In this document: in pieces, positions 9,839-18,983 of the stretch
Numbering within the stretch: the first letter of the stretch is position 1
How the letters are laid out: every line of letters begins with the position of its first letter
DNA from: Peribacillus saganii
Lineage (GTDB): Bacteria; Bacillota; Bacilli; Bacillales; DSM-1321
DNA length: 64,000 nucleotides
NCBI RefSeq assembly: GCF_003429095.1
Contig: NZ_QVTE01000055.1
Location: 36,693 to 100,692 of the forward strand
Direction: 5' to 3'
Position numbers and translations under genes: made by a program
The notes under the pieces: generated by a model
Database searches by the model: none
What the model saw: only the letters and a program-made list of their open reading frames with translations
What the model was told of the DNA's origin: nothing

Positions 9839-10771
9839 ATGAAAGCTGTACTATTTGTCGGACATGGCAGCCGTGATAGTGAAGGAAATGAAGAGGTCCG
9901 TCAATTTATAACTAATTTGCTGCCGAAAATGGATCAAAGCATATTAGTTGAAACATGTTTTTTAGAGTTTGAGACACCTGATGTAGCAGCAGGAATTACA
10001 GCTTGTGTAGAAAGAGGCGCCACTCATGTGGTGGTTATCCCCATTATGCTGCTTCAGGCAGGTCATTCGAAGATCCATATTCCGGCGTGTATTGACGAAG
10101 CAAAGTTGAAATATCCACAAGTTTCATTTACATACGGTAGACCGATCGGTGTTCATGAAAACACAACAGAAATTTGCAAAAGCAGGCTACGGGAAGTCGG
10201 CGAGGATCTGGACTCAGTACAACCTGATTCAGCTGTTATTTTACTGGGAAGAGGCGGCAGCGACCGTGACGCAAACAGTGATCTTTATAAAATTACAAGA
10301 TTATTATGGGAGGCAGTCCCTTATAAAATTGTCGAACCATCCTTTATGGGAGTAACAGATCCATTGATTGCAGAAGGGGTGGAGCGCTGCCTAAGGCTTG
10401 GTGCTAAACGGATTGTCATTCTTCCTTACTTTTTGTTCACAGGAATATTAATTAAGCGCCTTGAATTGATGATGACAGATTTTAGGCTGCAGTATCCTGA
10501 AGTTGAATTCAAACTGGCAGGTTACTTTGGGTTCCATGAAAAGCTGGAAGAAATAATCATGGATCGGGTATCAGAGGCGCTGCAGGATGAAGTAAGGATG
10601 AATTGTGATACCTGCACATATCGTCTCGATGCAATGGAATTCATTGGACACCATCATCACCACGACCATGATCATGACCATTCTCATCATCACCACGACC
10701 ATGATCATGGCCATTCTCAACATCATCACGAACATAACCACTATAACCATAGAAAAGAGGCAGTTAAATGA
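9839..10771 (+). CDS. cbiX: sirohydrochlorin cobaltochelatase CbiX with Fe-S motif and His-rich tail
   Basis: 310 residues, long-form CbiX that inserts Co2+ into sirohydrochlorin. Two chelatase halves are visible: residues 1-125 with GHGSRDSEGNEEV, and residues about 135-250 with GRGGSDRDAN. A C-terminal MNCDTC (M-x-C-x-x-C), the motif reported to bind an Fe-S centre in Bacillus CbiX, comes before a tail of about 50 residues dominated by His and Asp. The tail probably stores or delivers cobalt. The start at 9839 has AAGGAGG 7 nt upstream, whereas an in-frame ATG at 9815 precedes that site. The stop codon overlaps the cbiJ start (ATGA). Confidence 0.94.
   Translation: MKAVLFVGHGSRDSEGNEEVRQFITNLLPKMDQSILVETCFLEFETPDVAAGITACVERGATHVVVIPIMLLQAGHSKIHIPACIDEAKLKYPQVSFTYGRPIGVHENTTEICKSRLREVGEDLDSVQPDSAVILLGRGGSDRDANSDLYKITRLLWEAVPYKIVEPSFMGVTDPLIAEGVERCLRLGAKRIVILPYFLFTGILIKRLELMMTDFRLQYPEVEFKLAGYFGFHEKLEEIIMDRVSEALQDEVRMNCDTCTYRLDAMEFIGHHHHHDHDHDHSHHHHDHDHGHSQHHHEHNHYNHRKEAVK
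10652..10717 (+). repeat. 33-bp tandem duplication inside the cbiX His-rich tail
   Basis: Two adjacent 33-bp units (10652-10684 and 10685-10717), beginning CATCATCACCACGACC, differ at a single base (GACC versus GGCC). They encode 11 residues each, and a more degenerate third unit follows. Confidence 0.85.
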
Positions 10772-11541
10772 TCTTATTTCTGGCTGGCACAAGTGATGCT
10801 CGCGAACTAGCTGTGCAAATCCAGACTTCAGGGTTCCCTTTGCTGGCAACGGTGGTAACGGAAAATGGAGCAAAGGAGCTAAGGCAGGCGGGAGTGGAGG
10901 TCCAGGTTGGCAGGTTGTCAGATCAAGAGATTGCAAGTCTTGTAAAAGAAAAAGGCTTTCATTTGGTGGTGGATGCAAGCCACCCGTTTGCCGAGGAAGC
11001 ATCGAAAAATGCTAAGAGTGGTGCTTCGATTGCGGGCGTTCCTTATATCCGTTATGAGCGGGAGCAGCTTGATTATGAAAATGAATTGGTTATTAAAGTA
11101 GACAGCTATGAAGAAGCTGCAGAGGCAGCAGCCGAAAAGGGAGGCGTTGTTTTTTTGGCAACAGGAAGCAAAACGCTGGAGATTTTTGCAGCTAAATTAC
11201 TTCCTTTGCCGGACATTAGGCTAATTGCCAGGATGCTCCCAAGATTGGATAACATGGAAAAATGTGAAAAACTGGGGATCCCGCAGAAAAATATCGTTGC
11301 AATTCAGGGCCCATTCACAAAAGAATTCAATACCGCACTATTTCGCCAATATGGCGTTACTGTAATGATTTCAAAGGAGAGCGGCAAAGAAGGTTCAGTG
11401 GATGAAAAGCTGGATGCAGCAATAGATTTGGGGATACAAACAATCATGATTGGCCGGCCAAAGATTCAATATGGAACCGTTTACTCAAGCTTTGGAAATA
11501 TTATTGAACACATACGAAATCTATTAGTACCAATTAAATGA
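10768..11541 (+). CDS. cbiJ: cobalt-precorrin-6A reductase CbiJ
   Basis: 257 residues. CbiJ/CobK uses a reduced pyridine nucleotide to reduce the macrocycle of (cobalt-)precorrin-6A. The family start MILFLAGTSDARELA, the central VVDASHPFAEEASKNA with YIRYEREQ, and VFLATGSKTLEIF are present. It is the usual length. The ATG overlaps the cbiX stop codon, which suggests coupled translation. Confidence 0.93.
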   Translation: MILFLAGTSDARELAVQIQTSGFPLLATVVTENGAKELRQAGVEVQVGRLSDQEIASLVKEKGFHLVVDASHPFAEEASKNAKSGASIAGVPYIRYEREQLDYENELVIKVDSYEEAAEAAAEKGGVVFLATGSKTLEIFAAKLLPLPDIRLIARMLPRLDNMEKCEKLGIPQKNIVAIQGPFTKEFNTALFRQYGVTVMISKESGKEGSVDEKLDAAIDLGIQTIMIGRPKIQYGTVYSSFGNIIEHIRNLLVPIK

Positions 11542-11560
11542 AAAAAGGAGAGGGAAAATC

Positions 11561-12211
11561 ATGATGGATTTTCGCACGGAATTTAAACCTGAGACAGTTC
11601 ACCCAATAAGAATTGAAGAAATAAGCTTTCGCATGATAGATGAGGAAATTGGTGAGCATCCATACACACCGGAACAATACCGGGTAGTACAGCGGGTTGT
11701 TCACGCGTCTGCTGATTTTGAACTAGGAAAGAGCCTGCTTTTTCACAAGGATGCAATATGGGCAGGAATCCAGGCAATCAAGAGCGGGAAAAAGATTGTC
11801 GCTGATGTCCAAATGGTTCAAAGCGGCGTCAGTAAAGCTCGGATTGAAAAATTCGGGGGTGAAGTAAAAGTATACATTTCTGATGATGATGTAATGAAGG
11901 AAGCAAAGCGGCTTGACACGACCAGGGCGATTATCTCCATGAGAAAAGCCATTAAAGAAGCAGATGGCGGGATTTATGCAATCGGCAATGCCCCGACTGC
12001 CCTGCTGGAATTAATCAGGCTGGTTAAAGAAGGGGAAGCAAAGCCAGGACTGATCATTGGCTTGCCTGTCGGATTCGTTTCAGCAGCAGAATCTAAGGAA
12101 GAGCTTGCAAAATTAGATGTTCCTTTCATTACGAATATTGGAAGGAAAGGTGGAAGCACGGTTACAGTTGCAGCATTAAATGCGATTTCTCTATTAGCAG
12201 AACAGGTATAA
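11561..12211 (+). CDS. cbiC: cobalt-precorrin-8 methylmutase CbiC
   Basis: 216 residues. CbiC moves the C11 methyl group to C12 to give cobyrinic acid. Family features are VVQRVVHASADFE with a conserved His, GKKIVADVQMV, IGNAPTALLEL and IGLPVGFVSAAESKEEL. AGGAGAGG lies 7 nt before the first of two adjacent ATGs. It stands 19 bp after cbiJ. Confidence 0.94.
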   Translation: MMDFRTEFKPETVHPIRIEEISFRMIDEEIGEHPYTPEQYRVVQRVVHASADFELGKSLLFHKDAIWAGIQAIKSGKKIVADVQMVQSGVSKARIEKFGGEVKVYISDDDVMKEAKRLDTTRAIISMRKAIKEADGGIYAIGNAPTALLELIRLVKEGEAKPGLIIGLPVGFVSAAESKEELAKLDVPFITNIGRKGGSTVTVAALNAISLLAEQV

Positions 12212-12214
12212 ACG

Positions 12215-13312
12215 ATGGAGGAAACAAAGCAGAAAATAATGCGGGAGGGCTTCACAACTGGAGCATGTGCAACTGCAGCCACAAAAGCTGCGTTAACTCT
12301 TCTTATCACAGGAGAGGAGCAGACAGAGGCGACTATCTATCTCCCGGCAAAACGCTATGCAACATTTGCGATAGAACATTGCAATATGGAAAATGGTTTT
12401 GTGACTTCAGGTGTAATTAAAGATGCCGGGGATGATCCTGATGTTACCCATGGAGCGATGATTTTATCTACAGTATCTTGGACAGAAGGAACCGATATAA
12501 TCCTTGATGGAGGCAAAGGCGTTGGCAGGGTTACCAAGCCGGGGCTGCCTGTCCCAGTTGGAGAAGCAGCAATCAATCCAGTTCCCCGTAAAATGCTTCT
12601 CTCGATTGTTACAGAAGTGCTTGACAGTTTTCAGATAAACAGAGGTGTCAAGGTAGTCATTTCAGTTCCAAACGGAGAAGAAATGGCCAAGAAAACCCTT
12701 AATGGACGGCTCGGAATCCTTGGCGGCATCTCTATTTTGGGAACCCGCGGGATTGTGGTCCCCTTTTCTTCAGCAGCCTATAAAGCCAGCATTATCCAGG
12801 CCATTAACGTAGCGATCGCGAGCGGATGCGACCATGTGGCGATTACAACAGGCGGCAGAAGCGAGAAATTTGCGATAGAGCAGCTGCCCGGGCTCCCGGA
12901 GGAAGCCTTTATTGAGATGGGTGACTTTGTCGGTTTTACATTAAAGCAATGTAAACGGCTTGGAATCAAAAAGATTTCCATGGTCGGGATGATGGGGAAA
13001 TTTTCAAAAGTGGCTCAAGGAGTCATGATGGTGCATTCAAAGAGCGCACCAATTGATTTTAATTTTCTAGCCCGGATTGCTGAAGAAACAGGGGTGACAG
13101 GTGAACTGATTGATGAAATAAAAGGAGCCAATACAGCCTCGCAGGTTGGCGACATAATGTGGGAGCATGGCTTTAAAGAGTATTTCGTAAAGCTGTGTGA
13201 ATACTGCTGCCGCCATGCCGTAAAAGAAGCAGGCGGAGATGTTCAAATCGATACCAGTCTTTACACATTAAAAGGCGAGAAGTTAGGAAGTGCGAGTTTA
13301 TATGAGCAATAA
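12215..13312 (+). CDS. cbiD: cobalt-precorrin-5B C1-methyltransferase CbiD
   Basis: 365 residues. CbiD is the SAM-dependent enzyme that methylates C1 in the anaerobic pathway. The N-terminal [18 protein letters not shown] and the internal [18 protein letters not shown] are characteristic. No good ribosome binding site precedes the ATG at 12215, which is 3 bp after the cbiC stop, so coupling is likely. An ATG at codon 9 is an alternative start. Confidence 0.94.
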   Translation: MEETKQKIMREGFTTGACATAATKAALTLLITGEEQTEATIYLPAKRYATFAIEHCNMENGFVTSGVIKDAGDDPDVTHGAMILSTVSWTEGTDIILDGGKGVGRVTKPGLPVPVGEAAINPVPRKMLLSIVTEVLDSFQINRGVKVVISVPNGEEMAKKTLNGRLGILGGISILGTRGIVVPFSSAAYKASIIQAINVAIASGCDHVAITTGGRSEKFAIEQLPGLPEEAFIEMGDFVGFTLKQCKRLGIKKISMVGMMGKFSKVAQGVMMVHSKSAPIDFNFLARIAEETGVTGELIDEIKGANTASQVGDIMWEHGFKEYFVKLCEYCCRHAVKEAGGDVQIDTSLYTLKGEKLGSASLYEQ

Positions 13313-14510
13313 GATAAAAATGATTGGAATAGGTACAAATGGGCCTGCAAGCCTTTTTCCATTATATCTATCCTGGATTGAAGAGAGTGAAGTGCTGATT
13401 GGAGGTCAACGGCAGCTATCTTACTTTCCTGATTATCAGGGTGAAAAGATTGCCATCAAAGGCAATATAAGCTCACTTGCCCGGAAGCTTCAAAAAGAGA
13501 CCAGAAATACTGTTATTCTGGCTTCCGGAGATCCGTTATTTTTTGGGATAGGCAGTTATTTATCCAACAAACTGCCAATCAGGATTTTACCAAATATAAG
13601 CTCGATCCAGCTCGCCTTCGCAAAAATGGGAGAGCCCTGGCAGGATGCTGATTTTGTAAGTGTGCATGGGAGAAGCATGGCTGGACTGGCCCAGAGGATA
13701 GATGGCAAGAAGAAGGTTGCAATTTTGACGGATGAAAGCAACTCACCGGCTAAAATCGCAAACTATCTTTTAGAATACGGTATGACAGAATATCGGGCTT
13801 TTGTAGCTGAAAATCTGGGCGATGAAACAGAGCGGTCGGGCTGGCATGAGCTTGCCGAAATGGCTGATGCTGAATTTCATCCTCTAAATGTTGTCATTTT
13901 GAAAAAAGTGCAGGAAGGACCGGTATGGCCATTAGGGATAGAGGATGAGGAATTCCATCAGCGAAAACCTGACAAGGGTCTGATTACGAAAAAAGATGTG
14001 CGGTCATTAAGCATTATTGCACTTCAATTAAAAAAGAACAGCGTCGTTTGGGATATTGGAACATGTACAGGATCAGTTGCGATCGAAGCAGCAAGAATCG
14101 CCAGCGAGGGACAGGTATTTGCAGTCGAAAAGAACGAAAAAGACTTGGAAAACTGCTATCAAAATATGAGGAAATTCCGGGCGGATATTACTGTAAAACA
14201 TGCAAAGGCCCCGCAAGGACTGGAAGATTTCCCGGATCCGGATGCGATTTTTATCGGTGGAACAGCGGGAAATATGGAGGATATTCTAGACCAATGCTGC
14301 AGCCGGCTCAAGAAAAATGGCAATATCGTCTTGAATGCAGTAACAATTGAAAGCCTGGGCCAATCTGTGGAAGGCTTCAAAAAAAGGGGCTTTGACACAA
14401 GCATTACCCTGGCGCAAATTTCAAAAAGCAAACCAATCTTAAATCTAACGCGTTTTGACGCCCTGAATCCGATTTATATTATACGAGCAAGAAAAAAATT
14501 AGCAGAATAG
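13302..14510 (+). CDS. cbiET: CbiET, fused C5/C15 methyltransferase and decarboxylase
   Basis: About 402 residues. The N-terminal half (to about residue 205) is a CbiE tetrapyrrole methylase with [11 protein letters not shown]. The C-terminal half is CbiT with a Rossmann SAM-binding motif ([15 protein letters not shown]) and [13 protein letters not shown]. Together they methylate C5 and C15 and decarboxylate the C12 acetate of cobalt-precorrin-6B. The fusion corresponds to CobL of the aerobic pathway and to CbiET of B. megaterium. I prefer ATG 13302, overlapping the end of cbiD by 11 bp, to the in-frame GTG at 13290. Confidence 0.94.
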   Translation: MSNKIKMIGIGTNGPASLFPLYLSWIEESEVLIGGQRQLSYFPDYQGEKIAIKGNISSLARKLQKETRNTVILASGDPLFFGIGSYLSNKLPIRILPNISSIQLAFAKMGEPWQDADFVSVHGRSMAGLAQRIDGKKKVAILTDESNSPAKIANYLLEYGMTEYRAFVAENLGDETERSGWHELAEMADAEFHPLNVVILKKVQEGPVWPLGIEDEEFHQRKPDKGLITKKDVRSLSIIALQLKKNSVVWDIGTCTGSVAIEAARIASEGQVFAVEKNEKDLENCYQNMRKFRADITVKHAKAPQGLEDFPDPDAIFIGGTAGNMEDILDQCCSRLKKNGNIVLNAVTIESLGQSVEGFKKRGFDTSITLAQISKSKPILNLTRFDALNPIYIIRARKKLAE

Positions 14511-14524
14511 CAGGATTCATTTTG

Positions 14525-14800
14525 TTTGGCAAGTAAACTAGTGGTTTTGGCAAGTAAAACACAACTTTTGGATAATAAGTGTGTTAATTTGCGAGTATAC
14601 GAGCACTTTATGCGAGACAAATATGAGTTTGGTGAATAAACCAGCACTTTTCATGAGTGAAATATATAATTTCGCCATTAAACTAGTAAATTTCACCAAG
14701 TTAATAGGTGATTTTGGTGAGTAAAATAAAAATCCCGTTTAAACTTGCAACTTTTCCTAGTAACCCTGCAAGATTCATGGCAAATAATATTGAGAGTTTA
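14525..14800 (+). repeat. degenerate array with 21-nt period inside the cobalamin operon
   Basis: Units beginning TTTGGCRAGTAAA start at 14525, 14546, 14567, 14588, 14609, 14628, 14649, 14670, 14691 and 14713. The steps are 21, 21, 21, 21, 19, 21, 21, 21 and 22 nt. More decayed units follow to about 14800. The units are only loosely conserved in their second half. There is no long open frame. The same phrase occurs, inverted, at 24590-24720. Confidence 0.8.
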
Positions 14801-14977
14801 AGAGCCGAATGTATTTCGGAATGGTATGTACGTTTGCCCGGTAATTGCCGGGTAAAGATGTCATTTTTTGAGTAAAACATAGACTACAGGCCTTAAGAAC
14901 TTGGTTAGTAAACTTCTGCATTGTGAATTAGGCCGTAAACAATACTGCAGGAAATTCAAACAGGCAGGTGAATTAAG
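14801..14977 (+). other. remaining spacer before cbiL
   Basis: Non-coding. It holds an inverted repeat (TTTGCCCGG / CCGGGTAAA near 14833-14855) followed about ten bases later by six T, which could act as a weak terminator or pause site within the operon. I see no promoter that I would trust. Confidence 0.4.
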
Positions 14978-15679
14978 TTGGTAGGAACATTATATGGAGT
15001 CGGGGTTGGCCCTGGGGATCCTGAATTAGTCACTATCAAAGCGTTTAGGATTTTAAGAGAGTCCGATGTAATTGCTTATCCGAAGAAATCGAAGGGCAGC
15101 AAAAGCTATGCCCATAAAATAATAGATTTATATGTAAGTCCTGAGGAAAAGACGATGCTTGGACTGGTATTTCCAATGACGAAGGAGCCCAGAATACTGG
15201 AAAGGGAATGGAATGCAACCGTAGATAAGGTATGGGAGCAGCTTAATGACGGTAAGGATGTCGCTTTTGTGACGGAAGGTGACCCGATGCTGTTTAGCAC
15301 GTTTATACATATGATGAACCTAATTAAAGAACGATACCCTGAGGCACCGATCAAGGTGATACCAGGAATTTCTTCCATCAACGGTGCAGCAGCTAGACTG
15401 GGCATCCCGCTTGCTGAAGGGGATGATCATGTCGCCATCATTCCAGCCCGCAATGATTATGAGGCGATGAAACAAGTAATCCTCGAAAATGACTGTATCG
15501 TTTTTATTAAAGTAGCTAAAGCATTGCCTACAATGTTAAAAGTATTATCGGATTGCAAGCTTATGGGGAAAGCCTCGGTCGTGACAAAGGTCACCTCAGA
15601 TGAGGAAGTCATTTGGAGCATGGATGAGCTGGAAGGTGTCGAATTAGAATATTTATCGCTGATGGTGGTGCGGAAATGA
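14978..15679 (+). CDS. cbiL: cobalt-factor II C20-methyltransferase CbiL
   Basis: 233 residues. CbiL adds the C20 methyl group to cobalt-sirohydrochlorin. It has the tetrapyrrole methylase motifs GVGVGPGDPELVTIKA, VTEGDPMLFSTF and VIPGISSINGAAARLGIP. Translation should start at TTG 14978, because AGGTG lies 7 nt upstream and the protein then starts at the usual place. The stop codon overlaps the cbiF start. Confidence 0.94.
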   Translation: MVGTLYGVGVGPGDPELVTIKAFRILRESDVIAYPKKSKGSKSYAHKIIDLYVSPEEKTMLGLVFPMTKEPRILEREWNATVDKVWEQLNDGKDVAFVTEGDPMLFSTFIHMMNLIKERYPEAPIKVIPGISSINGAAARLGIPLAEGDDHVAIIPARNDYEAMKQVILENDCIVFIKVAKALPTMLKVLSDCKLMGKASVVTKVTSDEEVIWSMDELEGVELEYLSLMVVRK

Positions 15680-16449
15680 AGTTATATATCATAGGGGCGG
15701 GGCCTGGCGCACCCGACTTAATTACAGTAAGAGGATTGAAGCTGATTCAGGAAGCAGATGTGATTTTATACGCTGATTCATTGGTGAATGAAGAATTAAT
15801 GAACGAAGGAAAACCATCAGCGGAGATTATTAAAACAGCGGGAATGCATTTGGAAGAAATGGTCAGCCTGATGGTCGACAGGGTAAAAGAGGGCAAAAAG
15901 GTTGTGCGGGTCCATACAGGAGACCCGGCGGTTTATGGGGCAATCATGGAGCAAATCTCACTGCTAAAAGCCGCCAATGTAGAAGTGGAAATAGTGCCGG
16001 GGGTAAGCTCAGTTTTTGCGTCAGCTGCTGCAGTTGGGGCAGAGCTGACCATTCCAGATTTGACCCAGACCGTCATATTAACCCGCGCCGAGGGCAGGAC
16101 GCCTGTACCAGAGCGCGAAAAACTCAAAGCCTTAGCTTCGCATCATTGCACAATCGCGCTTTTTTTAAGTGCGACGCTAACCAAAAAAGTTGTCAAAGAA
16201 CTGATTGAAGCAAATTGGAGCCCCGAAACGCCTGTTGCTGTTGTATATAAAGCCTCATGGCCTGATGAGAAGATCGTCCATTCCACACTTCAAAATCTTG
16301 ATGAGGATATGAAAAGAAACGGGATCAGAAAACAAGCGATGATACTGGCGGGCTGGGCTCTTGATGCAACAATTCACGAAAAGGAGTATCGTTCAAAACT
16401 GTACGATAAGGCATTCACGCATGGGTTTCGCAAGGGGGTGACGAGTTGA
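15676..16449 (+). CDS. cbiF: cobalt-precorrin-4 C11-methyltransferase CbiF
   Basis: 257 residues. CbiF methylates C11. Motifs are IIGAGPGAPDLITVRG, VRVHTGDPAVYGAI and VPGVSSVFASAAAVGAELTIP, the last being specific for CbiF/CobM. The ATG overlaps the cbiL stop as ATGA, and the 3' end overlaps the cbiG start. Confidence 0.95.
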   Translation: MKLYIIGAGPGAPDLITVRGLKLIQEADVILYADSLVNEELMNEGKPSAEIIKTAGMHLEEMVSLMVDRVKEGKKVVRVHTGDPAVYGAIMEQISLLKAANVEVEIVPGVSSVFASAAAVGAELTIPDLTQTVILTRAEGRTPVPEREKLKALASHHCTIALFLSATLTKKVVKELIEANWSPETPVAVVYKASWPDEKIVHSTLQNLDEDMKRNGIRKQAMILAGWALDATIHEKEYRSKLYDKAFTHGFRKGVTS

Positions 16450-17585
16450 TCATTTCGCTCATGGAGGATCAGCTCCAGCCTATACACCAGAAGAATGCTT
16501 ATGCAGTTGTTGCCATAACAAAACATGGTGTGGAAATAGCCCGTAAGCTGCAAAAAGCATTTCAGGTGGTCGATCCTTATTATATGAGTAAGTTTGAAAA
16601 AGGGGACGAAAAAGAAAAAGGCATTCAGCTGTTCGAAGGCAGTGTCCGCCACCTCTTTCCGTCACTATTCCCGTTATATAAAGGTATTATTATTATTATT
16701 TCCCTTGGTGCGGTTGTGCGGATGATTGCTCCATTATTAAAGGATAAGAAAACGGACCCCGGGATCGTTGTCATTGACGATAAAGGTGAATTTGCGATAT
16801 CGGTCCTTTCCGGCCATTTAGGCGGGGCCAACGAGCTTGCGAGGGAAGTGGCCGCTTCCCTTGGTGCTACGCCGATTATCACCACTGCTTCAGACGTCCA
16901 GAAAACTATTCCCGTTGACCTGTTTGGCCAGCGCTTTGGCTGGAAGTGGGATTCGCCAGAAAAGCTGACGCCTGTGAGTGCATCGGTTGTTAATGAAGAG
17001 CATATAGCAATTGTCCAGGAATCAGGTGAAACAGAATGGTGGATTTATGATGCCCCTTTGCCTGAAAATATTAAAATCTATGATACGATTGAAAAAGCAA
17101 TTGCCGCAGAACCTGATGCCGCCCTGGTCGTTACCCATCGAATTTTAACAAAGGAAGAGGGCGCCATATTGCGAAATGGGGTTTTGTTCCGCCCCAAAAA
17201 TATCATTTTGGGAATTGGCTGCAACCGGGGAACGTCTGCAGATGAGATTGAAGAAGTAATAGAGGAAACGCTGGCGGAATTACAGTATTCTATCAAAAGT
17301 GTGAAAGGCATAGCAACCATCGCTTTAAAGAAGGATGAAGAAGGCTTGCTTTTTTTAATAAATAAATATGGCTGGGATTTTTCCTTTTATGAGCCTTCCG
17401 AGTTGAACGGGGTTGACATTGAGAATCCTTCGGAAACGGTATATAAATATACTGGGGCATATGGTGTCAGCCAACCTGCTGCCATATTGGCCAGCGGGGC
17501 AAAGCAGCCGCTGCTGCCAAAGAAAAAATCAGGCAATGTTACCATTGCAGTTGCCCTGATCCCTCATGGGAGGAATGCAAAATGA
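16446..17585 (+). CDS. cbiG: cobalt-precorrin-5A hydrolase CbiG
   Basis: 379 residues. CbiG opens the delta-lactone ring of cobalt-precorrin-5A and releases acetaldehyde. The N-terminal domain (SLGAVVRMIAPLLKDKKTDPGIVVID, SVLSGHLGGANELA), a middle linker and the C-terminal domain (ILGIGCNRGTSADEIEEVI) are all present. The start is TTG 16446 with AAGGGGGTG upstream, overlapping the cbiF stop codon. A downstream ATG at 16461 is less likely. Confidence 0.93.
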   Translation: MIISLMEDQLQPIHQKNAYAVVAITKHGVEIARKLQKAFQVVDPYYMSKFEKGDEKEKGIQLFEGSVRHLFPSLFPLYKGIIIIISLGAVVRMIAPLLKDKKTDPGIVVIDDKGEFAISVLSGHLGGANELAREVAASLGATPIITTASDVQKTIPVDLFGQRFGWKWDSPEKLTPVSASVVNEEHIAIVQESGETEWWIYDAPLPENIKIYDTIEKAIAAEPDAALVVTHRILTKEEGAILRNGVLFRPKNIILGIGCNRGTSADEIEEVIEETLAELQYSIKSVKGIATIALKKDEEGLLFLINKYGWDFSFYEPSELNGVDIENPSETVYKYTGAYGVSQPAAILASGAKQPLLPKKKSGNVTIAVALIPHGRNAK

Positions 17586-18970
17586 CAGACCGCAGAATCG
17601 TGATTGCCGGAACAGGGAGCGGCGTCGGCAAAACGACGGTAACTCTGGCCATTATGTCTGCACTTAAACAAAGGGGACTTTCTGTTCAGGGTTTTAAATG
17701 CGGCCCGGATTATATTGATCCTTCTTATCACACTGCAGTTACCGGGCGGCCTTCAAGAAATTTGGACAGCTGGATGGCTGACACTGATTCCGTCCTTGAA
17801 ATCTTTCATAGGGGCAGCAGCACTGCAGACATATCGGTAATCGAAGGGGTTATGGGCTTCTTTGATGGAAAGGATCCTGCATCCAACATCGGTACAACCG
17901 CTGATATTAGCGTCATTACCAAAAGCCCTGTCATTCTGATTGTAAATTGTTCGAGCATGGCCAGAAGTGCTGCAGCCATTGTGAAGGGGTTTCAGGTTTT
18001 TTCAGCTGCTCCTAATATCGTCGGCGTTATTGCAAACCGTGTTGGAAGCGAAGGGCATTATAAAATTGTAAAAACGGCAATTGAACAAGAATGCGGAATC
18101 CCCGTGATCGGATACTTAAAACGGGAACAGGATATTGAAATCCCTGAACGGCACTTAGGATTAATTCCCTCCATCGAAAGAGGGGAACTGAACGGATTTT
18201 TTGACAGGCTGGGTTCTTTGCTGGAGGAAACAGTAGATTTGGACTTATTACTTAAACTGTCCGAAGCAGCGTCCTTAAACAAGCCTTCCAAATCGATCTT
18301 TCCTGAAGCACAAGGGACAAAGGTGAGATTGGCAATTGCGAAGGATCAAGCATTTAATTTTTATTATCAAGAAAATCTGGAGCTTTTACAATCATATGGA
18401 GGCGAACTTGTATTTTTCTCACCATTGCATGGAGAAGTGCTCCCGAATGATATACAAGGTCTATATTTAGGCGGAGGATTTCCTGAAGAGTATGCGGCTG
18501 AACTTGCTGACCAGCAAGAGGTTAATCAGTCTATCAAGGAGGCAATCCTTAAAGGATTGCCAACACTTGCTGAATGCGGCGGCTATATGTACTTAACAGA
18601 ATCGATATCGACTACCGAAAACGAGAATTATTCGATGATTGGCATCATACCAGGTCGTGTTAAAATGCAGTCCAGGCTGGCAGCTCTTGGATACCGTACG
18701 ATTAAAGGACAACAAGAAAATTATTTGCTAATGGATGGGGAAGTGGCGAAAGGGCATGAATTCCACTACTCGAAGTACGAAGCATCGGAAGAAAGTCCTT
18801 TTGCATATGAAACGAAAGGGATGCGGGGAAACAAAAAAGAAGGGTATACGAAGCACAATTTAATTGCAGGGTATACTCATCTTTATTTTCCATCTTGTCC
18901 GGCTCTAGTAACGAACTGGATTGCAAAATGTATAGAGTGGAAAGAGAAGCAAGAATCAATTTCGAGATAA
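17582..18970 (+). CDS. cbiA: cobyrinate a,c-diamide synthase CbiA
   Basis: 462 residues. CbiA amidates the a and c carboxylates of cobyrinate using glutamine and ATP. The N-terminal dethiobiotin-synthetase-like ATPase has a P-loop (AGTGSGVGKTTVT). The C-terminal class I glutamine amidotransferase half has GLYLGGGFPEEYA and the nucleophile Cys in LAECGGYMYL. GGGAGGAATG lies before the ATG, which overlaps the cbiG stop codon. Confidence 0.95.
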   Translation: MTDRRIVIAGTGSGVGKTTVTLAIMSALKQRGLSVQGFKCGPDYIDPSYHTAVTGRPSRNLDSWMADTDSVLEIFHRGSSTADISVIEGVMGFFDGKDPASNIGTTADISVITKSPVILIVNCSSMARSAAAIVKGFQVFSAAPNIVGVIANRVGSEGHYKIVKTAIEQECGIPVIGYLKREQDIEIPERHLGLIPSIERGELNGFFDRLGSLLEETVDLDLLLKLSEAASLNKPSKSIFPEAQGTKVRLAIAKDQAFNFYYQENLELLQSYGGELVFFSPLHGEVLPNDIQGLYLGGGFPEEYAAELADQQEVNQSIKEAILKGLPTLAECGGYMYLTESISTTENENYSMIGIIPGRVKMQSRLAALGYRTIKGQQENYLLMDGEVAKGHEFHYSKYEASEESPFAYETKGMRGNKKEGYTKHNLIAGYTHLYFPSCPALVTNWIAKCIEWKEKQESISR

Positions 18971-18983
18971 AGGGGGTATCGCC

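Noticed and set aside
10652..10740. Short tandem repeats resembling a CRISPR array
   Set aside because: The units are adjacent, in frame and encode His/Asp; there are no spacers.
10571..11002. 143-codon minus-strand frame with Met/Val-rich stretches
   Set aside because: It is the antisense of the His-rich cbiX tail and cbiJ; the repetitive MVVVMM pattern comes from CAT/CAC codons on the other strand.
14525..14800. Regularly spaced repeats as a CRISPR array
   Set aside because: Units are contiguous and degenerate with no unique spacers, and no cas genes are nearby.
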